This document shows positions 39,801-52,200 of a DNA stretch of 64,000 bases, in pieces. Source of the stretch: Sphaeramia orbicularis (Eukaryota > Chordata > Actinopteri > Kurtiformes > Apogonidae); contig NC_043962.1 in NCBI RefSeq assembly GCF_902148855.1, positions 15,596,572-15,660,571 of the forward strand. Direction: 5' to 3'. Every line of letters starts with the position of its first letter. Within the stretch, counting starts at the first letter, position 1. Both the position numbers and the translations under genes were made by a program. Below the pieces are notes generated by a model. It saw only the letters and a program-made list of their open reading frames with translations. It was not told the origin of the DNA and searched no databases.

Positions 39801-41279
39801 CCACGAGGGGTCGACGAGAATGTTTTATGGCATACAGGCAACCGTCCAGCCTCTTCACGCACTTATAAACTGCCCCAAACTCGCCCACGCCAATGCGCTC
39901 CAGCTCCAGGAACTCACTCTCATACCGTGACAGCATGAAAGCTTCAACAGCTCGTCTCTGCCAAATAAACAGACGGAGAGCCTCGTGTTTAAACAAGAGC
40001 ATCTCTTAAGACGGAACAAACGTCAGAGCGCTCAAGCTTCAATTTGGTAACAGCCAATGAGAGAACCACGTTTTTATTAGATGTGATACCAAATATGGCT
40101 GTGCTTCCACAAGCAAAGTGGTTTCTTTCATTGGAGATTCCTTAGAGAAAGTCCGGAAGTAGGACTGACAACATGTTATTTTGGACAAAACAAAAGAGTA
40201 GGCAGCCGAAGATGACAGAGCCTGATGATGAAATCATATCAAACGCATCTGAGTGGGAGGGTTATTCACCACAATGCACTGATAAAAATAGTTGTACCTT
40301 TGGTGGGAGAAACGCTTCATCATCCTCCTCAGATGACGTTAGACTGTGTTTGATTCTGAAAGATAAAAGGAAAAAGATCTTTACTGTACATATTCAAAAG
40401 TATGACAAAAAGTCACACCTCTGTATTTGGGCACTAAAAACTGAAGTTTCAGTATTCAGTCATTATGCCATTAAACCAATTTCAATCTCTGCCAATAAAG
40501 AAACTGAAATGTTTGCATATAAAAATAGCTAGTACTGTATTTTGATATAGATATCAAAATAACTGGATTCATTTCCTTGTAATATAAGATATTCTGTACA
40601 GCTGATGATAGTTGTCTAAACAGAAACTTCCACTTGATTAAAAAAAACAAAATGTGTTGTGAATATTCTATATGGCATCAGTGGAGTTCAATTTCCAGAA
40701 CATGGTGTTAATTATTAGGTACCTGCGCCCATAGTCGTCATCATCATCATCATTTCTGCAATTATTCTTACACTGCTGCTGGTTGGTCCTATGTACTGTA
40801 TCAGGGGTAAAAGGATTCACATTGACATATGGCGCCTGGATGAAGTTTGCAGGTGCTGAGCCAAAACGGAGGGTCCTCTGAGGACAACTTATCTTAGTAC
40901 CGGAGCAAGGCTGAGATGACTTGGACAGCAGACTCTACAAGGTGGAGAAAAGGTACAATTCACTTTGAAAAACAACCCAAGGCCACATGGGCAAACAAAA
41001 GGACAATGAGTCTGACCTGTTCCTCACCTTGGGTGTGCTCGGAGTGTGGCACAGCCTCAGTTTCCTCCAGGAAGCATAAGGTATGGGGCTGGTGCACTGT
41101 AAAGGGGAGGACAGGGTGTTGATCCGGCTTCTGTGGCATTTCACCCTGGGGGTCCCATAAACAGGGCTCCAGCTCAGGATCCTGTAGGACAAGTCATCTG
41201 AACTGTTGTCACTGCTGTTTCCTTCCTCTTCACAGCTAGAGAAGTCCAGCTTCTGGCTGATCACTTCGAACATCGCCAT
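36886..41279 (-). CDS. wee2: Wee1-like protein kinase 2 (Wee1B)
   Basis: Ten coding exons on the minus strand: 41028-41279, 40723-40934, 39788-39955, 39560-39681, 39061-39207, 38877-38969, 38630-38715, 38355-38525, 38103-38251 and 36886-37051. They give 521 residues; human WEE2 has 567. The product should phosphorylate Cdk1 on its inhibitory tyrosine and hold oocytes in meiotic arrest. The kinase domain starts near residue 170 with [13 protein letters not shown]. The ATP lysine is in YAIKHS (about 199), the catalytic loop is HLDIKPSN (Asp about 297), and the metal motif is the Wee-type GDLGH (about 332-336). WEE2 rather than WEE1 is called from [11 protein letters not shown] near the start, NVNPFTPDT, the IGVGEFG loop and a tail ending [12 protein letters not shown]. 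Its place beside dennd11 and agk fits human 7q34. The acceptor of the third exon is CAGAG; only the second AG keeps frame. Confidence 0.93.
37250..37895. mobile_element. piggyBac-like MITE, copy 3, interrupted
   Basis: It shares body sequence with copies 1 and 2 (TCCATGGGTTTTACTGGTGA and the CACTACGGAG block) and ends AGTAGGTTAA. It is split by another repeat at about 37437-37636. It lies in the last wee2 intron, and the left boundary is approximate. Confidence 0.55.
37437..37636. mobile_element. MITE-like repeat nested in piggyBac copy 3
   Basis: Begins near GCAGACCTCCGCCAAGGCAG and ends near CACAATACCTCCTGATGGAGG, so the ends are roughly inverted (CCTCCGCC against GATGGAGG). It interrupts sequence that is continuous in copies 1 and 2. 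This is a common fish repeat type, and the superfamily was not resolved. Confidence 0.5.
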
Positions 41280-41757
41280 GCTTCAAGGGCTGAATGTAAA
41301 TGGTTTAGATTCAGAATTCAGACATTCATTCCAGTTTCACAAACCAAATAACACACGGTAACACCAAACTACAGATTCCATGACTGAAAGAAAGCAGAAG
41401 GAAGTGATGAATGTCTTATATTACCCAGCCCTTTTCTGAACAACAGCATAATATAAAATCAGATAATAAAACTAAATTCTAAGGCATTACAACATTCCAA
41501 GAAATGAGGAACTTTGTTGTTGAATCCAGTTTCAACCGATTTTCTGCACTCGTTAGTCCTGTAATTTGTCTTCTTACGCCATTAATTTAATCCATTAAGT
41601 TAGCAGGATAAACGAAAGCACGCGCTACTGTCACGTTATTTTACGTCACACACATCAGAAGGTTCATCAAAGGCTCCAAATATATGTAAATGTGAACATT
41701 AGTGTATACTTAAACGCAGTAATAAAACATTCGTGTATGCTTAACATGTATACTCAC

Positions 41758-41880
41758 GTACACGACTCCTTCCACATTCCCAATTCCACGCTTGAATTTG
41801 GTCACCGTATATGTAAATTATTTCCTGTTTAAATAAGTTATCCGCTAAATTCTAGCTCTCTGATTGGCTGAATAGTACAC
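41758..41880 (-). promoter_or_regulatory. putative wee2 first exon and promoter
   Basis: On the minus strand a donor (GTGTAC followed by GTGAGT) ends an inferred untranslated exon at 41758. It would splice to the acceptor ending at 41291, just before the start codon. A CCAAT box lies upstream (ATTGG on the plus strand at 41873-41877). Confidence 0.4.
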
Positions 41881-42296
41881 GCGCACCTGATTTATGATTC
41901 TGAAGCGGAAATTAATTGTATAACTACATTCATATGGCTTTACCTTTGATCATATGATATTGTAGATTAAAAAAAAAAAAAAACAAAACATTTTAATGCC
42001 ATAACACTACAAAATCAGACTGAGAAAAAGTATTATACAAAGAATATCCATAAAACTCAGGTAAATGTTAAAATGATGAGTAAATATAGGATTTTAAAAA
42101 AGGTAAATAAATAAAACTGAATCACTGCTCAAGACGATTAATAGCGTAAAAAAAAAACAAAAAAACAAAAAAACAAAACAAAACAAAAAAAAAAAACATT
42201 ATTTTTTTTAAGCTGTTTTATCAAATTATTGTAGAATTTTTTTATTTGATCCTTTTTTCTGTCCTGGATGTCACTTTATTTACGTTGCACGTGTTG

Positions 42297-42314
42297 CAAT
42301 AATAATAATAATGA

Positions 42315-42357
<43 letters not shown>

Positions 42358-42361
42358 AATA
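42297..42361. repeat. (AAT)n microsatellite heading a dispersed repeat
   Basis: A nearly pure AAT run is followed by ACATTTTATTTGTATAGCGC, a signature of a dispersed fish repeat that continues to about 42540. The rest of the wee2-dennd11 spacer (41.9-43.0 kb) is A/T-rich with several poly(A) stretches and no gene. Confidence 0.7.
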
Positions 42362-42989
42362 CATTTTATTTGTATAGCGCTTTTCATATAACTCCGAGAC
42401 ACTTTACATGCAGCTGATAAAAACAGAAACAGACATATCAAAACCAGATTAAAAGCAGGTGCAAAAGGCAGGTATATGAATATAAAACAGTTAAACATTA
42501 AACATTAAGATTAAACATTAAAAGCAGTCTAAAATAAATGAGTTTTTAAAAGGGATTTCCTTAATATCTGCAATGACATTAAGGAGTATTTTACTCGATA
42601 ATATATATTTTTTATATCTTAATAATACATTACAGTTGTAAATTAATCGAATCAGTACACAATAAATAAAAAAAAAAGGGTTAAAATTGTGATGAAACTG
42701 AAAAAAATAAACAAAACAAAAATAACAATGACAATAAAAAAAAAAAAAAAAGCATTTTCCCCAAAGACATACAGTACATTAAGAATTTACATTAAAAACC
42801 ATAAAATGAGACAGTTTACGCCATTTTTTTTTTTTTTTTTAATTTCGCAAAACTGAACCAAATCGACACAAAAAGTCCAATTTACATTATTTTAATAGCA
42901 TTGTAAAATTTCGTGTAAAAGTATCTATAGTGTTGGCCAGAGTAAATAGCCTTGAACAAAAAATAGGTCACTGCATGAAATAGTAATGT

Positions 42990-43060
42990 AGACACGTGGG
43001 CGGAAGTCGGTGACGTCATCAAAACAGTGAGGCAGGAGGAGGAAAAGCAGCCCCGTCCGT
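42990..43060 (+). promoter_or_regulatory. dennd11 core promoter with E-box, ETS and CRE
   Basis: Within 26 bases lie CACGTG (42993-42998), GGCGGAAGT (42999-43007) and the palindromic CRE TGACGTCA (43011-43018). About 200 bases downstream is the dennd11 start codon in a CpG-rich island (about 43000-43600). The clustering in an otherwise AT-rich region strongly suggests a TATA-less promoter. Confidence 0.6.
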
Positions 43061-43223
43061 GGATGTGACACGCTTACAAATAGATAGAAAACAACCCCGC
43101 GAGCGGCAGGAAATCATGATCAGTCCACAGACGCGTGTTTAGCGCACTCCACGGCGGATTGGGTGTTGTTTTTTTTTCTCCCGTCCAGACTCCACAGACG
43201 CAGCCGCAGCGGCAGCAGCACCA

Positions 43224-46200
43224 ATGGTGGAGCAGTCGGACCGAGCCCCGCTGCTGGACTGGGAGGAGATCCCACCTCCAGATCCCAACCAGGCGGCTCC
43301 ACCACCACAGCCGCCGCCCGCACCGGAGAAAGACACACCGGCGGAGAAAAGTTCGCAACCGCCGAAGCGTCCACCTGCCAGCACTGCGGCGGGCACAGGG
43401 TGGAGCAGCCCCGCCGAAGACACCGCCACCCCCGCCACCCTCAGCCCGACCGACAACAAGGCTGTAACAGCTGTTGTTCCCAGCGGGGACGGAAGCCCGG
43501 GCCGTCCGAGAACCACCGATCCGTCCGGGCACAGGAGGGATCACCCGGACCGGAATGTTCTTTTCCCCGTCCTGTCTGTCAGAGATCAATGGGAGGAAAA
43601 GGATCAGATCGTGGCTGTGTTCGTGGTTACCTTTGATACCAGATCAGGTGAGCAGGAGGGGCTTCTGATCATTTATACAACAACAACTGCGCACTAAGTT
43701 TCATCTGATAGTATTTCATGGTATGGTATCTTCTTATAATCTCATTCTTGTCATCTGTTAAATCTGCAGTAGTGTATGCATACTAAGTGAGGGCTGGGCT
43801 GGGGCTGGAGATATGCTGCTGCAGTCTAAGGACTTAATAATGATTATAAATGTTAAGATTACTGGTGGAAAAAGACAATTATTTAATGTAAAAATAGGCA
43901 AAAAACTTTTACTTCCTTGGGTCTTGGGAGGATATTATAAGATGTTAACCCTTAAAGACTGACAGTTTTTCTTGTGATGACTCCTAAATGAATTTAACAT
44001 TTCCTAAGTAACTGTATTTTTGTTCTTCAGTGAAAATCAGGTATTTTCCTTATATTTAATTTACTGACCATGTAGATCAGGGGTGTCAAACTCATTTTAG
44101 TTCAGGGGCCACACTTGCCCTAATATGATCTCAACTGGGTCAAACCAGTAAAATAATAACAGTGGAAAAATGTAAAGTGACATTATAAAAATGTTTATGT
44201 CTACAAAGTTTCCTTAAAAATGGGAATAACATGAACAAGCTGATATTTTTTAACAAAAACAAGCCCAGTATTAACAATATTCTGCCTCAGTTGATCATTT
44301 ACACAGGTTCATTACAAGATCACAGTGGATCTACGAATACGCAAAACATTTAGTAACAGACAGAATATTGTTAAAAATTGCATTTAGCTCTTTTAAGACA
44401 TTTAAGGTTGTTCATATTTGTTCAGGTTATTAACACTTTTTGTGAAAGAATAGTTTGTAAATGTAAACATTTTCATGTAATTTTATTTATTTATTTAGTC
44501 TAAAACAAAGAGAAATATGTGGCGTTGTCATTATTTATAGGTTTTTATTATAATATTTTACTGCTCTGATCCATTTGAGATCAAATTGGTCTGTACGTGG
44601 AACCTGAACTAAAATTGTTCTAGCATCTTTGATTGTTAATATCGTCAGTATAATTTTTGCATTTCACAAATTTATCCCACGGGCCAGATTGAAGCCTATG
44701 GCGGGCCGGATTTGGCCCCCGGGCTGCATGTTTGACACCTGTGATGTCGATTCATTCATTAAAGCTCAGATTTAATTCAACAGTATTATACAGTGTAACT
44801 TGTCGCACTTCCCAAATGAATTTTTCTCTCTATTTAACCTTTCCTAAATGAGTTATCACCATTTATTATAATATTTTCTTCTGAATTAGCATTTTTTCCA
44901 ATTAAAATCATGTATTTTCCTATGTTTAATTCACTGATCATGTGGCTGTTCATAAAAGATCAGAGTGAAGTCAGAGGTTATTATATCAAAACAGAAAAAA
45001 GAAGAAAAAGTGACTTGTTCAGTAAAATCTATCATTAACTGAACATAAAAACAAGTGTCTCCATACTGGTGAATCAATGTTGTAGTAGATGACTGTGTTT
45101 CCACATTCACTACGGAGCCTCTAAACATCTAAATGGGTCATGTCTGATGACCATGTAAAGATGACAAACTGCATTTTACACCAATTATTTACATGTATTG
45201 ATAGGATTAGTGGATTAACAGTTTAGATCAGTAGATGCTTTTGGTCAACGGTGGATGTCTGGGTCTTTATGGGTTAAAATGAAGAACATGTGACCTTTGA
45301 GCAAAGTATATCATTAACTGAGCATAAAAATTAGTGTCCACAACCAATGCCACGTGTGATTTATTGGTGAATCAATGATATGTTCACTACGTAGCCTTTG
45401 AACATCCAAACTGGTCATATCTGATGATGATGAAAAGCCTGAATTAGCCTGGATTATACCTGAATTATTTGCATGTTGCATACGATTAGTGGTCCAACAC
45501 ATATTAAACATTTAAAATTAGTAGATGCTTTTAGTTGCCGGTGGCTGTTTAGATGGGTAAGGGTTAAATTGGTGCTTTTTCCGCTCCAGACTCTTATTAT
45601 GTCACCCTTTAAAAAAACTATTGGTCAACCTGTTGAAAAAAAGCCCTTAGAATGAACAGATGGAGAAAGAATGTAGAGTCTTTGCTTGGTGCTGCTTAAA
45701 AACACACTCAAGAACCTAAGATTATGATGAAAATATTAGCGTTTGGCACCTATTAATAATGCATCAAAAGAGAAAGTAGTATAACGTGTGTCTAGATCAG
45801 TATTTTCTTCTTCCCCAGTTTAAGATCTTATTATAAAAGAAATAAAATCCAAATTACAGCGAGGAAACCTGGGGTATTCCTTACTGACCATTAGAAATAA
45901 AATGTGTTATACAGCTCTTCAGTTTTTCAAGGTATCATTTGTCAACACACTGTGATATTGAAGCCTGAAGTGCTGTGAACAGATCAAATGTGTAACTAAT
46001 ATATGTTCACAACACAACAGGAAGAACACAGTGCTTTAAGTACGGACCAGTGTCAGATGGTTACAGTAGCTGACTCAGTGCTTCCTCTGTCCTTCACCTC
46101 TCATTTCAAGAGTAAATATGCAGAATTAGAGGAAGTGGTCAGGGGGGAAAGTAAAAATGAAAGACATAACAGTGGGGGAAGTTACTACACTGCAGTTTTT

Positions 46201-49200
46201 GTGAGTATGTTCATCTGTGTGACCTACAGGGAACATGGTAGAGTGGTGTTTGCCTCACGACATCAACCTCGACGGAGTTGAATTCAAGTCTATGGCCAGC
46301 GGCTCCCACCGGATCACCAATGACTTTATGTACGTACACTGCGTTCGCACACTCCCACCAGTTACAAAAAAAAAATTAAAAAAAGCCTCACACTTAGCGG
46401 CCACTTTATTAGGTACAAGTCTTCCACTGCAAACATCTCATAGACTAATCACATGACAGTAATGAAATGCGTTTCAGCATATAAACAAGGTCGGGATGAT
46501 CTACTGAAGATCAAACCTAGCATCAAAATGGGGAAGAAAGGTGGTTTAAGTGACTGAGAAAGGTGAAAAGCTGTAGAAACTGCTGATTTATGTGGATTTT
46601 CAAGTACAGCCATCTCTGGAGTTTACAAAAAAAATCATCCAAAAAAGAGAAAACATCCAATGCGCTGCAGTTCTATATGTGAAAATGCCTTGTTGATGCC
46701 AGATGTCAGAGGAGAATGAGCATACTGGTTGGAGCTTATAGAAAGGAAATAGGAACTCAAATAATCACTGGTTACAATTAAAGAAAGCAGAGGTGCATCA
46801 TTGAATGCACAACACATCGAACCTTGAAGAAGATGGGCTGGAGAAATATCATATACTCTCATGGCCACTTTGTTAGGCACACCTAGAACTAGCAAGGTGT
46901 ACCTAATAAAGTGGCCGCTTAGTGTAGGACTGGGTGGTATGACCAAAAAACCTATGTACACTTTTTATGTCAGTCAATATGAAACTTTCAAATGATTAAT
47001 TCGTGATGTTTGGTCCTGAGTTGCATTTTGAAGAAACCTGATGGTTATTATAAGCCTTGAACTATTGGCTAAAAGATGTAACAAGATAAAAACAATGTAA
47101 AAGATGCTACAAGATGAAAATTATGTTTAAGACATAACAAAATGAAAACAAGGTAAAACATATAACAAGATAAAAGAAGCAACTAGACATAAATGACATA
47201 AAAGGCAACAAAACAGAAGCAAAGTGATGTAAAAAAAAAAAAAACAACAAAAAAAAACAAACAAAAAAAACCAAAAATAACCCTAAAACAGTTATTCGTG
47301 ACTTTAAATTATTCTGTTTGATCAGACATGACAAACACTAAACAGAACATGTCACACATCTAGAGGTAGAACATTCGAAACAGTTATGATTATAAAATAT
47401 TTCATCACCATGATGTACAATGACATTGAAGGATTTAGGTTTTTATTTGAGAAGGTAAATAAGACAAAAACTTAAAGACAAGAAGAAAACTATTATATAC
47501 AATTATATTGCAATAATCCTAGATGCTGATCTACAAAAGAAACAGTCACAACATAATTTTCCAGTTTTATTACCCAGTCTTAGGTGTACAGATGTGTTTA
47601 AAAAAAGCACCGTTCCAATTTTGCTTTGCCTTTGTGCAGATATTTCCGTAAAGGCTGTTACTTCGGGCTGGCCTGTTTTGCTAACATGCCTGTGGAGAGT
47701 GAGCTGGAGAGAGGAGCGAGGATGAAGTCAGTGGGAATCCTGTCTCCGTCCTACACCCTTCTTTACCGATACATGCACTTCCTGGAGAACCAAGTCAGGT
47801 AATAAGGCGCGCTGTGTGTTTGAGTCCTGTTTTTCCACCCCCCCACCCCCCCCTCCCGCCTCCTCCACCTTTGTGTTCTGTTTACCACATTTACTTCTCA
47901 CCCTAACAGGAGTGTTCACAGATTTCTCTTTATGTTTCTCCTGTTTTTCATCGGTCCTTTGTTTAAAACGTTCTCATCTATTAAACATGAACCCAGAATC
48001 CCAGTAACAGCTATCGTCACAAGAGCCTGTTTCCATGCGGTTTTTTGTATGAAGTGTTAGCATGGAAGGAAAAGAAAACCTTGACAGCCTCTTCAGCGGT
48101 TCTCCTCTTCTGCACGGGCTGTCACACCAAAGCTTATCTCCTCATTGACTATGTATTAAATGTAAGACACACACATCTGATGTTTGAGGTTGCATGTGGT
48201 GGTGACCTGAATGAATCTGAATAGAGTGTGATAATTAAGGCTGTGGTTTGTGTGTGGTTACTAATGGCTTTACAGTTTCTCTGCAGATATAAGCAGATAA
48301 CTTAGTGTGAAAATACTTCACATAAACAACACTGCATGAAAGTCTAAGGCAGCCTTTAGCTTTGTTGTTTTTGCAGTGTTGTAATGGGCGTGTGTTTCTT
48401 TCTAACAAGAAATATGCAGAAAATATGTGTAGAGTTTTGATTGGCGCACACACACAAATAAGAACCAAACAGTTTCAGCAGATAAAATTATTATTTATTG
48501 TGTCCTCCGTGGTCTTTTATCCTTTTCTCTGCCTAGATCAGGGATGTCAAACTCATTTTAGTTCAAATTTGATCTGAAGTGGGCCAGACTAGTGAAATAT
48601 TAACATAATGATATATAAATAATGTCAACTCCAAACTTTCCTCTATGTTTTAGAGCGAAAAAAGTAAAATTATGCGATGAAAATGTTTAAATCTACATGA
48701 ATAACGTGAACAAACTGAAATTTCTGAAGAAAAACTAAATGCAATTTTAACAATATTATGTCTCAGTTTATCATTCACATATGTAAATTACAATTTATAG
48801 ATCATAGTGGATTAACAAATACACAAAACATTTAATATCAGGCAGAATATTGGTAAACTTGCACTTCAGACGTTTCAAAATGTCCATATTTGTTCACGTT
48901 ATTCATGTTTTTTTGAAATGATAGTTTGTTTCAGTGTAAATACAGTAAAATGACATGAAAATGTTTACATTTATAAAGAGAAAAATTTGGAGTTGTGAGA
49001 ATTTATGGGGTTATTATGATAGTATTTTACTGATCCCCCTCCCCACAAATTTGTGTTTGGGGGGCATCAGGTGGCCAATGATGAGGTGAGGGGGGGGTTT
49101 ACCTACTGAGCTATATAAACCACCACCACATCCTCTGCAAACAGGTCCGTTGTGGTCGCAATTTTTTTTCAGGGATGAGGGGGTGGTAGGAGGCTCCTGA

Positions 49201-52200
49201 TGCCGTTAGTGGGCGTTTGTTCAAAAAAGATTGAAAGACACTGCTTTAAATAGTTAATTTAATCTTTACAACCCCTTTAGTTCAGTTTTTTGTGTGTCTT
49301 TTAAGGCTGTACACATATTTCCTGTATTTTCTTATTGTATCGGAAGAAAAGAGAAGGAGAAATAAATATATATGCTCATTTCAGCCCTTCAAAAACACCA
49401 AACCTCATGTTGACCTAAAACTTTTGCATAGTGCTGTTTACGGACCTGATTGTACATTTAGCAAAATCAGTAGTGGTCCATTTTTTATGCAGATCTGAAT
49501 AACTTGTAGATGTAATAAAATATATCAGTCCTATGAAGAGTCTAAATTGGTTGTCAAACAGTGAAAACCAGTGGAAATGGGAATTTATTAAAATTACAAA
49601 TTATTTGTGTTTCAAAAAGTACTGTCTTGGATTGATTTTTAGTTTGTCCTGAGGGTGTTTCTTGGATAGTATGAATTTCATCTCAGTCCAGTAAAAAATA
49701 AGGAATTAGTGAAGCTGAGAATACACATGCATATTAATGATGAAATTTAGCTCAGAGGCACAAACTTCAACAGTTTACAACTAAAAAAGGATTCAGAGTA
49801 GAGCTTCAGGATTTTGCAAGGTCCCATGAACTTAATAGAAGTTTCCACATGAAGTATTTCAAGAAAATCCATGAATGACCTCATTTTAAAATGTCATTAA
49901 TGTGATTTACTTGGTTTATTTCTTTCTCGTTCCTGTCAGTGTAACATCTTCAGGATTTGGAATGAAAGCCTCTGTGAAAACATTCCTTGAGGCTACATAA
50001 GGGGCTGTTGTTTTTTTTCCTTTTTATACAAGAAAACTGTTGATAATGAGCACAATAATCAATACTGAAGTAAGTGTGAGTTGCAGTGCTAAATGTGAGC
50101 ATGAAGTTAAAGTAGAATATGGTATCTGTGTTAATGGTGGCTTTAAATGAACAAGCAATTGTCAAAATCACAGAGTTTGAATGACATAAGCAGTTACTTA
50201 TACCGTTGATTTTGCAATTAATACAAAAAATATCTATACTTAATTCCTCATATAGTGGAAATTAAATGGAGCAGTGATTTTCAACTGGTCTGGCTTTGGG
50301 ACCCACTATTACCCCTCAAAGACAAGCAACAACCCAAACTGATAAAATACAGACTATCACAGTATGCCAACAGAGATGACAAGTTTAATGATAAACCAAA
50401 ATGACCAGCAGGTGGTGATGCTAAAAATGGAAATATTCCCTTTAACACTAAATTAGGTACATTTTAACCAAAATTAAAAAGTGCTCTCAGTTAAAAAGTA
50501 AAAGTGCATTCAGTCACTGATTGAAGCATTAAACACACTGAGGTTTTTGTCCTCAATGTAAATAAAACTATATCTGATGTAGTCAGCATCATACTTGAGT
50601 TTTGTTCATGATGTGAATAGAAACTTGTAGGTCTTCTTTTCTTGCTGCACAATACATTTACAAAATTGCTTTGTAAATGTAAAAATTGTAATACTTTAAT
50701 ATTGGGAATAGACCCCAGGAAGAATAGTCTCTATTTTGGTTGAGACTAATGGGGATCCTTAAATTTAAATAAATAAATAAATAGTAAATGTAAAAATTGT
50801 AATACTTTAATATTTGGAATGGACCCCAGGAAGAATAGTCTCTACTTTGGTTGAGACTAATGGGGATCCTTGGATTAAAAAAAAACAAAATTATCATGGT
50901 AATAAATTATTAGCATTACAGTGCATTACCGCCACCTACTGTTGGGGAGAGTAAATGGATGGCATTCCGCTCCATAAAAAACAAAGCACAGGATTTGTTT
51001 TGTAACATTTTTTTGCCCAGGCAAAGGCCCGCAACCCACTGAAAACGGGTTTGCGGCCCACTTTTGGGTCACGACCCACCAGTTGAGAATCACTGAAACA
51101 GAGAATATGAAAGGTGAGATTCAAATGACCTCTGTTGTTCTTCCATCTTCATGTCTTGTCACTGTTTCCTTATAGACATCAGCTGCAGTGTCCAGGCCAG
51201 TATTCTCCACTAGAGGCCTTCTACGAGGATAAGAAGGCCGTCCTTCCTCCCACAGGAAACGGCCTGGTCACTGCTTGCCCGACTTGGAGTGTAACTAACA
51301 TCAACCGCTGCATGCATCCAGAAATGAAGGTCTGAGAGCAACAAAGCACACACTGCCATATTGTTTTTCTGGCATGGATATTTTGGCAAGTATGCCCAGA
51401 CAATGTGTGCAAGGAAACGCATTAATCACTGTCTGCTTCTTTGTAGATCACCCACCCCGCTGGCTGCATGTCCCAGTTCATCCAGTTTTTTGGCGAGCAC
51501 ATAATGGTGCTGTGGAAGTTTGCTCTGCTGAGGAAACGTCTCCTCATCTTCTCCCCTCCACCTGTAGGCGTGGTCTGCTACAGAGGTGAGAAGCTTAAAC
51601 GAACACGTTTAAACACACTGATCTTGTGTACAGTGATCAGCCATAGCATTCTTACTGCTGAGGTATTAATTTGAATTATTTCATTAAAATAGGACCTGAC
51701 AGTGGGTAGGATATATTAGGCAGCAAGTCAGTGTTTAGCCTCTGAGGTAGATGTGTTAGAAATAGGAGTAGGAATCTGATCAGCTTTGACAAGAGAGAAA
51801 TTGTGATGGTCAGATCATCTCCAGATCTTGCTGTTCATTCCTATTGTAAAGTGGTTGGAAAGCCACCAAAAGTATCTAAAGAACAACAGGATCTCAACCA
51901 ATCGAACATCTATGGGGGTAGAACAATGTTGCCACCTGTCTTCTATTGTGTAGGTTCCCCTTTTTCTGTAAAAACAGCTCTGACCCATTGAAATTCACAA
52001 AATAGAGAGATTAACATTTATGCTGAGGCTGCGATGGATGGATGGATGGATTGATTGATTGATTGATTGATTTTATATCCCAAACTGGGAAATTATGCTG
52101 TAGCAGCAGCATGACACACATTCAACACACATAACAATATAAAAACCACAGCAAAAATGAGTAAAGAGAAATATAGCATAAGAGCAAACACTATACACTG

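Noticed and set aside
36886-41279. Assignment as wee1
   Set aside because: The N terminus, the IGVGEFG glycine loop, the C-terminal tail and the neighbours dennd11 and agk fit WEE2 better.
43074-43589. Long open frames on both strands around the first dennd11 exon
   Set aside because: GC-rich DNA is poor in stop codons. Only the frame starting at 43224 leads to the conserved DENND11 sequence and a matching donor.
49030-49240. Possible tRNA-like or SINE head near ACTGAGCTATATAAACC
   Set aside because: No complete A-box/B-box pair or cloverleaf could be traced.
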